A DNA stretch of 64,000 nt, from the NCBI GenBank assembly GCA_013399855.1, contig VXAY01007404.1, positions 1 through 64,000 on the forward strand. The letters are read 5' to 3'. A program made the position numbers and the translations under genes. A model generated the notes under the pieces. The model saw nothing but the letters and a program-made list of their open reading frames with translations. It searched no databases and was not told the origin of the DNA. Every line of letters starts with the position of its first letter. Position 1 is the stretch's first letter. The stretch comes from Oxyruncus cristatus (lineage: Eukaryota > Chordata > Aves > Passeriformes > Cotingidae). Positions 11,437-24,706 of the stretch are shown here, in pieces.

Positions 11437-14400
11437 CTTGTTGGCTCCTTAATCACATATGTCAGAAAGTTGTTAAAAACTCACTCAAGATTTCACTGCC
11501 ACTGAACACTATTTTATCTTTATTTTATTATCTGTGTTTTTGGCATCCTATTTGTAAATGACAGTACAAGGCTTGCCTATTATGATGAAGACAGAGGTAT
11601 TTTTCTGGGTTTGTCAAGACTGTGTTAGTGTTTTTATTGTTTTGCGTAGTTTTGATAAGAATTTATAATGCGCAAACTGATAAGAATGTTGCCTTTCCAT
11701 CAACTGAGTTAGAACTGGTACGGATGATTACCAGCACATTCACCTTGACTGGAGAACATGTCTAAAATGTCTTCAGAAGATAGAAAGCAAAATAGAAATT
11801 ATTCACAAACTAGTAGCTGTCAGAGCAGAGACACTTCATTATCAGCTTTTCACTTAAGATTTCAAGTATACTGTTTTTTAGGACAACCATGTAGAGGGGT
11901 GGTTTAGAACTTTTCTAGCTAAGGGGCTTCTAGGAGGTGTGTTACTTGCAGGTCCCTGGAGTTTCAATACACTGCATGTCTTTCTACTCCTCCACAATTT
12001 ATTATAGGAAACATCGTAAGGAACCTTCAGCCCTCTGTCTGTATGTTTTTTGTTCTCCCACAGACATTCAAAGTTGTTGTGTTGGGCCTCTGACATAAAT
12101 TAGACAAGTGTCTTTCATTCTCGTTTTATACCTATGTCTTCTTTAAACTTGACCTGTGTTTACATTCACTGTACAGATCTGGTGATGAATTGTATTTGTT
12201 TCCCTGAATAAACTTTAGGCAAAGTGCTTTTTCTTTCATTTTCAAGCTCTCTTCTAATATTTCGTTTCTTTTACATACAAATAAAATAAAATGTTACCAT
12301 ATTTTGAATACAAGCAGTGAAAGCCCACATATTTTCCTTGAAAAAAGAAAACAATTTCAGCATGTTTTTCTCTTTGGGAGGAAATAAACCCTGCAACATT
12401 TTTCAAAGGTTCTTTTATTATTTTAAAACTGCAAATTTTGTTTAAAAATACTGTTTAGTAAGAAAATAAAATGTTACATTAAAAAAAGAAAAAGAAATGT
12501 TTTGATTAATGGTCTTATAAAGTTTTCTTCACTGTGAGAAAACTTAGTGAGATTATAAAGGTGCAGCAGATGGCCCTTAATTTTTATTAAGGTCCACGCT
12601 CAGGAAAAAAAAAGGCAAAACCAAACCACAGTCCACTGGTGTATATGTATTCCTATGTTCTTCTTAATTTAACCTAAACAAAAATATTATATAAGGTTAG
12701 GCATGAGAAATTCGCACACAAGAGTCACAGCCCATTGTTGAAACACAACTATTCCTGTGGGTTAGGGGACAGTGATCAAGGACCAGTATTTCACTTTCTG
12801 GAACAGCAAGGAAGATGAAAATAAATACGTTGGTTCTGTGAGTAAAGTTTTTAATACCAACGAGACTACTCAGAAATGCTACCTACAAAGCTGAATGTCT
12901 TAGTCATAGTTTATGAGATGCTCTTCAGTGACCAGAGGTCTCATGTAGTGACTCACTAATCTGATGTTAGAAGTAGCTTTTGCTTTATTGCAAACTAGCA
13001 CTCAGTACTGTAGCTTTCATTAACGCATTTTAAAATATCCTGCATTCATTTTTGTTTCAAAGATTTACCTTTCTGAAGATGGGACGCCAATATTTGAAAT
13101 GAAATGTATGAGAGAGATGAGGACTTCCAACTTAGGTATTTCTAATGATTTTTCTTTGGTTTATATACCTCTTCACTTCCTCCCATCCTCTCTACCACAA
13201 CAACATGTAGCTATAAAACCATCAGTAGAAAACCACTGAATGTAAAAGCAAAATTAATAATTGATGTGTTAGAAATATTTTGAAAGAATTCTTAACTTCA
13301 CAGGTTTTATTTGTGATTATGAAAAATTGCTATATATCTCTGGAGAGTTTTGGCAGGAAATCCTAAAAATGTCTGTAAATGCAAGCCACTGTCTCAGCAT
13401 AAGGTAAAAGCTGAAGGAAGCATCCTGCAGGATATGCAAATACAGTGTGTAATTACAGAGAATAAGAAACTTTAGGGTTCTTGCAATTGGATATTTTTCT
13501 AAGTCACCTTTAGCTAGAATACGAACATATTAGTTGCGGATACCAGGTTAAATGTAGATAAACTTTGCTTGAGAGATGGTTTTGGTTAGTTTCTGCAGAG
13601 ATGTATTACTCTCTTATCTCTCTTTTTGATCCACAAAAGTAGGATAAGGGATGTCCTGGTAGCTAATGATAAGAGATAATATCTTGGGAAGGAAATTTAC
13701 TTTAAAGTTTATAACACCAACAGTAAGCAATAAAACTTTAACTCTGCTTTTTCAGGCTCGGTTGAAGATAAATTAGGGTCTCAATTTATAAGCATTAACC
13801 AAACAAGAGCAAAGATAAAGTGTCATAGACACACACTGCTGTTTGAGCAGTTAATATTTATCACCTATTTCCAGTGAACTTATCCTGTTTGGCAACTGTT
13901 GGCAGTTGTTTCATATGACAAACATTCTACAGATAATAATAATATTTTTTTATTTTTTTTTTAATTTTACTTAATTCTATAGGATGGTATAAACTAGAGA
14001 GACAATGTTGGTAGAGATTTCTCACCAAAACTGAGGGGAAAATCAGATAAGCACATAAAATTTCTGGGAATGCCTTTTAACAAAAAAAACCTAGAAGACA
14101 GTATGAAAGAGCTTTTTATTAATATTGTAACTGTCAAGTGACATTTAAATGTCAGGAAGATCCTCTCTGTGAGGTTCTTTACATACTTTCATACTGTCAT
14201 TGGAAATAGATCATACTTCAAAATCAATAGTGTGGACATACATACTCAGTAGTTTAACAGCGCAGGTATTTGGGCTCAATCAAAACTGTGATTCAAGAAT
14301 AGCACAATAAAACAGAAAAGTGAAGGCTCTTTGTAGATCCTCCAGTTCATTAACTAATTTTTTATTCATACAGATTTTCTGGCATCTTAAAAAACTCAGC

Positions 14401-15000
14401 CAGTGATAGCAATTGCACATATGTTGAATGAATATTGCAATTATTACTGCAGTGTCTTCCAATCAGTGTTTTGTCACAGAAGATGATCTCTTTCCACTTT
14501 GTCTCTTTTCTGTATGTGAAGTTATTAAAAAGAACAAAAACAAATGAAGAACACACAGAAAAGAATGTGCAGCTGTAAGGTGTTTGAAGATAGCTGTGGA
14601 ATGGAGGTAGAATGAGTATAAGAACGTTTTGTGTCTGAGTGTCAAATAGTAGAGAATGTTCACGTAACAAGATTTCAGCTCTTAGAGCATTATTTTTTGC
14701 TATGGAGAAACTAACAATACCTGAAAAAACTGACTAGTGCATCTATACCACAAGTGTCTGTGGTAAATAAACACTGCGTTCATTTTCTTTTTCTAAAGGC
14801 TTTGAGGACACTGGAAGGGGCAGAATGAAAACCGTCCTATAAAATAAAAGTAGAAGGGCAAAAGATACAAGACCTAGAGAAATACTCTGTGGAAAGGAAT
14901 TAATAACAAATAGTTTTCTGTAGAAAATATTATTTCAGTATTGTAACAACAACATAGGAATTCTCAATCTGAAACATTAGGGAAGGTGTAAATTCAAACA
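11437..15000. other. AT-rich unique sequence, no gene seen
   Basis: Only short frames without domains occur, the longest being 102 codons at 14362-14670 on the minus strand, with overlapping frames of similar quality. No repeat ends were recognised. An A/T run lies near 13945-13970. Confidence 0.45.
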
Positions 15001-18000
15001 ATTGATTTCGTTTATACATGCTCACACTATTTATAGCACTATGACAAATAATTGCCTACAATGGAAGAAGGCTCAGAGACAGTGGGTAAGTTAGATGTGG
15101 CCCTGATGCTCAGGAAATAATGTATGGTGTGACCACAGATGTTGCAGAGAAACCAACTTTATCTCAACACACTGGGGACCTAAACGTGGACTTTGTTTTA
15201 GACAGCTGGTTGGATGGATCATCTGACTGCATCACAACTGAATGGATTAACTGCTGGTGTTAGTGTTTTAATGAACTCACTAAAAGTGTGTGAATGTCTC
15301 ACTGAGTTAGCCACACCAGCATTGGAGGGGCAGGGAGGAGTGAATATGTGGCTCAGCCCAACGTGGGGTATAAAAACTAAAACTAGCAAAAGAGTTTTGA
15401 TGAAAGTAATGAACTTAAGCTAGCTACCCATGTATTCTTTCATGATGACTAAGGATGGCCAGTGTCATGATGGTGACCATATTATAGGAAATGGTAAGGC
15501 AACAACAAACTAAAAGTGGAACGAATCCCTGAGTTTTAATTGCACTTCTCAATCTTTGCTTAAGGCAATTCTGTCATATTCGCTAGCTGACATTAAGCTG
15601 TGCTTGATAAGGTTTTAATTTATGCCTTGAAACATATTCAAGGTACTTTTTGTTCTACTACATGAGATTCTGTGTCCCTATATGGAAACACCTCTTTGAG
15701 ACCATTATGTATTACCTAATCTGTAATAAGAGATCACAGTGTGATCAGAAAAAGAGCCTAGAGGCTATCAAGACAAGCACAGCATGAATGCTCTAGTAGC
15801 ACTATAACCCTAACTAATAGGGTTATTTTCTGGGTTCAGATGATCCTCTTGACTTCCAAGGCATGCTTTCTTTCCCCATCTGTCCTTTTCTTCCCAAGGG
15901 AAGGAAACCAAACAGTAAAGGTATAATGTACTCTTGCTAGCTTGCCAACCTGAAAACAACACAATGCTACAGAAGCCATTTGTCAGGGATTTCAATTATG
16001 ATCAGAAAGGCTATTGATTGTAGACATGCAGAATATGTAAAATAAAATAAATTCATATTTATGATGTTTCTTGTGTTTTTATTACAAACTCTGCATTGAA
16101 ATTTGCACAAATATAACAAATTAAAATTGTCCTTTTGAGATACAAAGAAAATAATCAACTTTCTTTTTAGTGCATGAATGTTGTGCACAATATAGAAGAA
16201 GCTGTATTAAAATTTCAATAGACATTTCCAATAGCTTAGAAATATGTGCTGCCTAAAACAGGTTTATACTTTGAAATGGCAGTTTTGACAGTGCTGAATT
16301 TCTTATACACAGAGGTCTTTACAGAGGGTGGAAGTGACAAATATTTTGAGGAAAAGTGAAGAAGAAGACACTGAAAAGCTTTCTTTATTATCCTTTATGC
16401 TTTCTTTTGTTGAAATCATTTTACTATTTTTTACCACTTACTTTAGATGAAGCTGAAAACAGGAGGAATCTGTAGAAAAATCAGAACCTCTATAAGAAGA
16501 GATGCTGTTTATTACTCTGCATCTCAGCCTAGCTGTTATATTTGATCTGTATCAGGCCCTGTTCTTTACCTGTAGACAGATGTAGTTTCTTTATTCAACA
16601 AACAAATCAAAATTTGGTGCCTTCTGGTTTTCTTTTGTTATAGTTCAGTAATGCAAACACTTTTAAAGTAATGCCTTGAGAATCCTTGAGATGTAATTCC
16701 TTGAGAATTAGTCTAGACTGATTGGCTTCACATATCTGTGATGAACATCTTGAAATTACTTAATTTTCTGATATCTAGCTATTAATAGAAACTTTAAATA
16801 TAACTAAAACACAGAATTTCTTTGACTGGACTTATGCAAAGAAAGGTAGTTTTTGTGTGCACATATATTTGGCCTATCAGACGTCTGGTTTATTAGAGTT
16901 CCTCATACAATTTGAATAAATACAGAAGTTTATGGATCGGCAATCCTTTTTCACATCAACAATGTACAAAGCAAAGTAATAATTTCATAGTATTTTTATG
17001 CATTGATGAAACATTTCTTATTTCTGATGGATATTTCAGTAAAATAGAAGCACCTTCCCGTTACTCCTTTTGGAATGATGTATACCGGCAGTGCTAGAAA
17101 TGACAGGTATTCATCACGTTCTTTCAATATTCAGCTGTTATTTTCCTTTCTACTTCCTAGATGATCTTGGCATTGGATCTGATCCCATGCTTACTGGAAT
17201 CATAGGAGCCTTTTTATTGACTTCAATAGAGCAGAAGTAGGCTTATGGTAGGCAGAGTGGTCTGAGTAGTTAAGAAAAGTAGCCTTGCATATCACCAGCA
17301 GAATAAACTCCACTTTGGAATGCCTAGTGATTAGACATTAAAAATATGGCTTTTGCAAAAAAAAATTTAATTTCAGCTGTAACAGTAATCAGGGCTATAC
17401 TTTCCTAAATGTGTGCAAGGAGACTGTCTAGAATTTTTATCTTGTTTGATTTTGTTTTCTTTGCTCAGTGTTTGTAGACTTGGCAAGAGCTCAAGCGTTT
17501 GTTCAGTTTTTTTCTTTAGCATCCCAAAAGGCCACACTCTTTCCTTGTTCAAGGCATGATCATTCTTCTACTTCCACTGCTGTCTACTATGTGTAATTTG
17601 TTGACCTCATTCTCTGCAAATGTCTTCTGTTTGACTCTAATATAATCCTGAAACTTTTGTCTAATTAGACCAAGCTGGGAGATCAAGCTACTCAGTGGGA
17701 AGATTAGAGAGGCTGAATACAATGTTCACTGTGAAATTAATCACAGCAATGACATAATTGCCACAGAATCCCTATCACTGGGAATTAGCATCAGGATTGT
17801 TCTCTGTTGTTTTGGTAACTGAATAAAATTGAATGTGAAATGTTCTTTATTCTCATTGTCCTGGTTTTGTTTTGTTGTTGGTTGTTTTTTTTGGAACTGG
17901 GAGCAAAATGTTACCTACGTGTTAAGTAGAACCTCAACAGCCAACCAACTCAATTCAATATTCTGAATTCTGTGGTAAATCTGATAAAAAATGTGGGTTG

Positions 18001-18169
18001 GATACATGCAAATGAAGACACACCCTCTGTAATTCTCTTCCCTCAGCTGGGTACACACTGATATGGCATTTGAGTCTCAGACCTATGGTAAATAGATGAA
18101 AATATTTCAATACTCAAGGCCACTGCTGTCCTGAAAGTTACCGTGTAACCTAAACCTGGTTTTGCTATT
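15001..18169. other. AT-rich unique sequence, no gene seen
   Basis: Unremarkable sequence. A GGGTATAAAAAC motif at about 15366-15377 sits in a slightly GC-richer patch but lacks other promoter or LTR signals. A T/G-rich run lies near 17865-17893. No gene is supported. Confidence 0.45.
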
Positions 18170-18600
18170 GAAGGTCAGTGAATGCTTTGTGCCAGGGCCC
18201 TGAGGTCACTACCAGGATGTACTGACTCTGGCCACTTGCCCCTGTTACATCCCCCTACAGCTCTGTGTCCAGGAACCCCATTTCAACTTAACCTGGGTGC
18301 CTTAGTCCCTTCCTGAGCTATGTTCTAGTGTGTTTTCTTCCTGGCCCCTCTCCCAGGTATATAACTTGGGCCTATGTGGTAGACCTGTCAGTGAACCCAT
18401 CTCCGGCTGCTCCATACTTGACCCCCTGAGGGGACTCTGGATCTCCTGCTGCATTTTTCTGGGGCTGTTGACGGTCCCTGTCAGCAGTGCCCTGCTTGCA
18501 TTCTGCAGGAGAGCCCCTGGATCAACAAGAGTGTTGCTTGCTTTGGGGTCAGCTGTGTTGCGCCCCCTTGTGAAGTAACCCCATTCTTACTGCTAACACC
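18170..18600 (+). mobile_element. Candidate LTR fragment (GC-rich block with TATA motif)
   Basis: A sharply bounded GC-richer block inside AT-rich DNA. GGTATATAAC at about 18356-18365 is followed by a segment with the feel of an LTR R-U5: CATCTCCGGCTGC, CATTTTTCTGGGGCTG and TGAAGTAACCCC. Resemblance to avian LTR sequence is from memory and weaker than for the other LTRs here. Ends, polyadenylation signal and target duplication were not identified. It could also be an old unrelated repeat or a regulatory island. Frames inside it (18330-18578) are not taken as coding. Confidence 0.4.
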
Positions 18601-21177
18601 TTGAATGTGCACCAAAAGGTATGTGACGTGCTCACCACTCTCAGTACTATGGATCTGGATTCCTGTTTCAGAATTATTTGTATGTGAACAAATCCTTGAA
18701 TACAATTTGAATGCATTATTGAGAGCAGGGACTGACCGGTACCCAGCAATAGTTCATTCCAAGTGACTACTTTAACTCCTGAGTTTACAACATACCTTTC
18801 TGCTTGATCTCTTTTTTCTTTATTTATTTGTTTTTTCTAATAGCTCTCTTAATTCTATCTATATATCATCAAAGCTTCAACTAAAGAAGTCTTCAAAGTA
18901 AATAGGTTATAGTTTCTTGGTTAAGATATTGGTTTTAAAAAACATATCTTCAAATTTCTTTAGTCTAGGAAAAAAGTTGTAGTCCTTGAGCTGTTTTTAC
19001 TTGTTATTTTATAAGTCACAGGCAACAACTCCATTCCTATAGAAAGAGAAAATCCTTTTTTTTATTTCTTTGCTCAGAAAAAAAGATATTTAATATAGAA
19101 AAAGTTTCAGGGCTGCATATCCCACACAGAAGAGGGCATCAGCCACTTCAGCTTCAGGAAGGACTCAGAGTCAATGTTTGGTTTGCTGTGGGCAGATCCA
19201 GGCAGAACATATCTGACTTTAGACTGCACTCTCCTTCTTCTGCTGATTGTTTTGGATTGCCATTTTGAGAAGCTTAATTCTTCTTGTGACTTGCTGGTGG
19301 ACTCTTGGGGCTAAATCAGGGCTGTATTTTCCATGTTTAATGTTAGGATCTAGACTTTAATAGAACTGAGATTTTGTTGTTGTTTTAAATCTCCTGTTGC
19401 TTAAAAATATTTTAAAACTGAAATTTGGATGAACATAATCTGTGACTAATGGCAAAACTACTTTGTTAAGAAGGCAATCAGAGTTGTAAAAAATGTACAA
19501 TATCAAAGGCTGCAACAGCCAAGAGGCTAAAGAATTTGGGGAAATCATACAACATAAGCAGTTGAGCACACAAAAAGACTAGAAAATTCCAGTTCCCCTA
19601 ATTATCAAAAGAACCCTTATGCAGCATGTTGGTGTTTGGAATAAAGCTTTTCTCTTTCCAATGGACTTGCAATTATCTTTAGAATAAACTTGGGCATTAA
19701 GAAGGGTTCATTGCAATCTTGATTACAATGCAATTTAATATTTTACAGTTTATAATATATACTGACATCCTTAGAATTAGAATGCTTCTATGTTAAAATA
19801 AAGAGCAAAAAGTACAACAGTTTTGTCAAGATGTAAGCTTTGAAGTCTTTCTTTGTGCTAATAAATACTTCAGTTGGACAAAGTGGAATTGTTCCAAAGA
19901 AATAAGGTAATTTGATGAGTAAAATTATAATAATTTCTAAAGGAGATTAAAAAAAAAAAAGTAAACCAACTCCAGCTTTCAGTCTTACAAGGTGTTCTTC
20001 AGGTAAGAAATAGAATTAACTAATTTATTAATTCCTGTTCATATAGAAAAGAAAATTGAATGGTTCCTACAGCACTTACTAAAACTGAATCATGGATCTG
20101 TTATCCTTGTTGAACCTTGAGAATATAGATAGCTTTAGGTCAGCTACTTAGCTTTTGGGAAAGACAAGAATTTTATTTTTAAAACGTCAGTTTTTAACCT
20201 GATGTAAAATAGAGGAAATGCAGATATTGGAAATATTTTTTCCAAAGAAACTATCTGTTTCCTGTCCAAATTTCCTGTCCAACTTATCCTGCTTGGATCA
20301 AATACTAACTCACATAATTCTTTATATCTCAAATTCTTCTTAATGTTAGCCAAGTATCAGCTCAGGAAATGTCAGTGATTATATTAAAGGCCTCAGTGAA
20401 ACACTGTGTCCAACTACTTGCATGGGAGCAAATCATTTATTTAAACTAAAGACAAAGTAGCTTTCAAATTTAAAAATATATTACGTGAAAGACTTATTTA
20501 TGGTGGATTTTCACGTTATAAATCATTTTTAAACGCTTTTGTTATTAATTGGAGTGCACTTAAGTTTGCTAGTCTCCAAAATAGATTAAAACACTCTCCT
20601 TAAGAGTCTTATGCTTATGTTGTCTACAAAAATAATTCTAACAACTTCTGCATTGCATAGCTACAAAAAACCCCCCCACAAATAACCCCCCCCACCAATT
20701 TCATAAGGTTTATCTCAGGAGCTCATTTATGTTTCCCGTTGAGAAAATGAAAGTCCCAAGGGGCCTTTTCATGGTTTATGAAACTTCAAAACATATTAAA
20801 CCTTCAATTATTGAGGTGAAGTATTTTTCACCGAAGTTCTTAGGAATATTGTTTGTTCTCTGTTCTTAAAAGCAGAAGTCAATATAAATCTTGCTGAATA
20901 ACAATTTTGTATTCCTAATTTCTCTTTCTGGAGGATTAATTGGAAGGTACAGGGTTGTGCAAATTGCTGAATGATGTATTTCTCAAAGAGCACAACATTT
21001 GCACCCACTATTAACACCCAAATTGAGGTTGAACACCAGTGAGGGCCTCAAGAGCCTCCACTCCTGATAGAAATTCTTGTACTATTGTTATAGATCTTGT
21101 TTAATGATAGTTATATGTTTTTATTCTCTGTCATGAACTTTTCAAAGTTTTGTAATAATAGCTTTAATGTAGTCTTG
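18601..21177. other. AT-rich unique sequence with a C-run patch
   Basis: No gene or known repeat was recognised. Two C runs close together (about 20670-20695) give a CCCCCCCACAAATAACCCCC-type patch. Short open frames are not supported by any motif. Confidence 0.45.
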
Positions 21178-22377
21178 GTGTGTGTAGTGGGTTGACCCGG
21201 TCACTGCCTCTCTTGGCAGTCTTCCTGGGTTTTGGTACCAAAACTGTAGCAGTTTGGCCCTGGTCAGACATCAGTTACCCACTTAAAGCCGCTCTCTTAC
21301 CTTCCCTCTGCGACTGGGCAGAGGAGGGAAAAAAAACAGCAAGGAAATTTCAAGAGTAGAGATAAGGACTGAGAGAAGGCACTTGCTAACAGGCAAAAAC
21401 AAGTTAGATTGGCAATAATACTTAAATTTATTGCTAACAAGATAAGAGCTAAAGAGTGTGAAACACTTTCCTCCTACTCCTCATTCCTCCATGTTCTCCT
21501 TTCTCCCCCCAGCAATGCAGGGGGATGGGGAAAGGGGGAAGGCCACAGTCAGTTGTTACTTCTGCCGCTGTTAAATGAGTCCATCTGTTGGACAGCAGCT
21601 CTTCCCAGTCCACTGTCCTGGGTGTCCTCTATGGCTTGCAGGGGGACATCTACATCACCATAGTCTTCACCACGGGCTACAGGGGGGTCATGCCCCTCAA
21701 TCCTTCCCCTTCTTCCCACAGGAGACAGTTCTTGATGGAACTCTCCCTATGGGTCGCTCCTCCAAGGGGGTGCAGTCCTTCATGGGCTGAGCTGTACTGA
21801 TGTGGGTCCCCCACCAGGGCCACAAGTCCCACCTGGGAAAAACTTGCTTCAGCGTGGGTTTCCCTCTCCACGGGCCACAGGTCTCCTGCAGGACTGTGTT
21901 CCATCCTTGAGCCTGCCACGGGGTCACAGCCTCCTTCAGGTAACCACCAGTTTCAGCATGGGCTCTTCCATGAGCTGCAGGGGGGTATCTCTTCACCCCA
22001 GTGGTCTTCCACTAGTGGCAGGGGCCTCAGCTCTCACTCTTTCCCCTGTTGGAGGGGGAGAGGGAGGTTCCCCGTGCCCCTCTTCCCCCCTCCTGATGCT
22101 CTGACCTTGGAGTCTGCTTGTTATCCCATGTTCTCCTCCGCTTTTCTCCAGGGTGGAATTTCTTCTGCGCCACAACCTTCTTTTCCTCAGTTCTTAAATG
22201 TTGTCACAGAAGCACATATCATTGGCTCAGCCTTGGCCAGCAGCAGGAAATTCCTCCTGGAGCTGGCTATCATTGGCTTTTCATAGGACAGTGGAAGCTT
22301 CTAGCAGCTTCTAACAGAAGCCACCCTATGGCTCCCCCCCCCATCAAACCTCAGCCACATAGACCCATGACAGTGCG
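21178..22377 (-). mobile_element. Solo LTR A, avian ERVL-type, with decayed 5-bp target duplication
   Basis: Read on the minus strand, the LTR starts TGTCATGGGTCTATGTGGC at 22372 and ends GGGTCAACCCACTACA at 21183, giving TG...CA ends and a length of 1190 bp. An AATAAATTTAAG polyadenylation-type signal lies near 21423-21434 (minus), followed by a CTTATCTC block as in bird ERVL LTRs. The flanking 5-mers are GTGTG (21178-21182) and GTGCG (22373-22377), a 4-of-5 match that fits the 5-bp duplication of ERVL-like integrases. No internal retroviral genes lie next to it, so it is a solo LTR. The long frames across it (for example 22118-22630) are not considered genes. Confidence 0.85.
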
Positions 22378-23477
22378 AAGTTTTGTTTTATCACTGTCTG
22401 TTTTTCTTTTTCTATGTGGAATATTTATTTTCATTATGCTTCATCTGAGCCCAGTCCTCATCCTGTGTGGACCTGTACATGTACAGTACTTGTATACTCT
22501 TGTATTTACATTAACTTTAAAAATATTGTACCCAATATGCAAAGATTCCTGCAGTACTCCGCTCTGTGGGACACATACTGATCAGGTGGGTCAGACAGAA
22601 AAATTTCTTCACAGGCAAATAGAGACATAGCCTCTCCCTATAGAAGGGGACACACCCCAACACCTTTAAATCTCCATTGCAAAGCCAGACTGGAGCTGTT
22701 GGAGTAGGAATTAATTTTAGGTAGTTTTGTGTTTGTCTGAGGTTGAGGACTTTTAAATGGAGACTACATCAATCATCAGTTACAAGACCTTAGGTATAGA
22801 AATTATAAATTACCACTTTTTCATCCTTAAGGGTCATGAATGTCTTTCTGCTCAGCTAGCAGAACAGCCTGCTTTGTAGTTAGAAAGTGGTCGTACATTT
22901 TGCTTGCTAGCACAAGCCAAAATAACAGAAAAAGATTTGAAAAGTATTTGCAAAGATACTTATAATTTCTCCATAAAGCATTAAGCACACTCTCTTACCT
23001 CAAGTAGAGCACCTGTCAGTAGGAATCATGAGGATGTAATGGTGTTCAAAGGGGAAATTCAAACCCTCCCATAGTCAGGGACTGAAATGACACTGCAAAG
23101 TCATTACTGGTCTTTTTTACCAGCAACTCTAGGTCTAATAAGGTCTGAAGCCAGCAGTATGTAGAGAAATTAGGCTTCCAACTATCATATAATAAAGTAC
23201 TCAAATTAGGACCAGAGCTTACTGCTACAGAAATACCAATGAGAGAGTATTTTTGGAAATACTTGTTTTTCACAAAAAGTATGAAAACCTTAAAAAGTTG
23301 AGTACTAAGAACCTTGGTACTGCATGGGCATAAAATAAGAAATAAGGCATCAATCTTCTAACAGGATCTGAAAGAACAGAATTTACGGGAAAAATTTTTT
23401 TGGGGAGCATTAGAATTACTGAAGTCACATTTATGATGAAACAATGTGTTTTGTACACTGGATTTTTCCTCCCCTAG
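22378..23477. other. Unique sequence downstream of LTR A, no gene seen
   Basis: AT-rich sequence without a recognised repeat. The plus frame that runs out of LTR A to 22630 is a chance continuation and crosses the LTR boundary, which argues against it being a gene. Confidence 0.45.
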
Positions 23478-23540
23478 ATTCATAGAATATTTCAGGTAGG
23501 AAGAGACTTCAATAGGTTCTCTGTGTCTCTCTTACTCTGC
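23478..23540 (-). mobile_element. Short CR1-like 3' end fragment
   Basis: The plus strand shows GATTCATAGAATATTTCAGG followed by TAGGAAGAGACTTCAA, the reverse complement of a typical CR1 terminus. The match is short and degraded, so the call is tentative. Confidence 0.5.
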
Positions 23541-24585
23541 TAAAATACACTAGGTTTCTTCCTGCATGCCCTAAATACAAGTGCCATTTTCTGCTCTCAA
23601 AATCTCTGTTTTCCCCAGTTTCTTATTTATACTAAAACCTTTTCTTCATCCCTTCCAATGTTGCTTTACTAATGGGACAGACCTTCACTCCATATCTCCA
23701 CCTTCTGTTCTCCATGTAACTCAACAAGGCCACTGTTATTTCCTGTGCCTTTGGCTGGCCCACTGGCTCCTATCTAGTGCTGCATTTTCAGCCCAGAGTT
23801 GCATACAGCTGATTAGAATTGCAGGTTGTGAGGCAATTCAAGCAGTCTTGATCAGGGCACTTTGCTTCCTTCACTGACGTTACAAAGCACCTGTCTGCCA
23901 GTTGTAGCACAGCCAGTTACCCTTTCGGTAAATTCTGATATTGTCTGTAAGTTTAAAAACAGTTTAGGGGATGGGGGACCAAGGTTTTGAAAGTCAAATT
24001 GCTAGTACTTGTTTCATTAAGAAACTAAGCTGATAACAATTGTATTTGTTTTATTATTGCATGTACCTACATAGAGGAATCTAAGAGTAGTTTTTTGTTT
24101 ACTTGTCTGCAGTATTTTTTATTTTCCATTGATTTATATTTTTCTCTATAGAACATATATGTGTGTATGTGTATTCTTACATATATATGTATCTAAATAC
24201 TTGTGGTTGCTTGGCTACTGATATGTGACAAAGCTTAATTAGCTCAGTTATGCAGCAAATTGTTACTCTTAAACAATTCTTAGCGCAGTAAACTGAAGGG
24301 AACATCAGTGTAGCCGAGAAACTTGAGTGAACCTAGGAATAGATTCTGAGGTGATTAGTAGCCTTAAACCACCTCTGGGCTCAGCACTTGGAGTAGTCAT
24401 GTTCGATATTTTTTTTCCCCTAGGATTTTCCACTCTGCCGGTGAGTTAGAGAAAAGGAGTAACCTAATAAATAATTTCTCGAATCATATTTTATAAGCTG
24501 ACTTAGTCTCTAATTGGTGATCTAATCTCCCCACTCTTGGAAAATCATATTATAACAAAGTTTCTGTACATGTACATTTGAGAGA
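23541..24585. other. Unique sequence, no gene seen
   Basis: A 98-codon plus frame (23581-23877) has no motif. A TG/TA-rich microsatellite-like stretch lies at about 24157-24200. Nothing else was recognised. Confidence 0.45.
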
Positions 24586-24706
24586 ATCATAAAATCACAG
24601 AATCACAGAATATGCCGAGTTGAAAGGGACCCGCAAGGATCATTGTGTCAAACTCCTGGCCCTGCACACGACCATCTCCAAGAATCACACCATGTGCCTA
24701 AGAGAA
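24586..24706 (-). mobile_element. CR1 3' end, severely 5'-truncated
   Basis: The plus strand starts AATCATAAAATCACAGAATC, then reads GAGTTGAAAGGGACCCGCAA and AACTCCTGGCCCTGCACA. This is the reverse complement of a CR1 3' terminus of the subfamily with a TGGCCCTGCACAGG-like block. About 120 bp remain, all 3' UTR, with no coding capacity. Confidence 0.85.

Noticed and set aside
15360..15385. GGGTATAAAAAC as a promoter
   Set aside because: An isolated TATA-like motif with no other core-promoter or LTR signals.
22118..22630. 170-codon plus-strand open frame, the longest in the window
   Set aside because: It begins in the GC-rich U3 of LTR A on the antisense strand and runs across the LTR end into flanking DNA. 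No domain or start context supports a gene.
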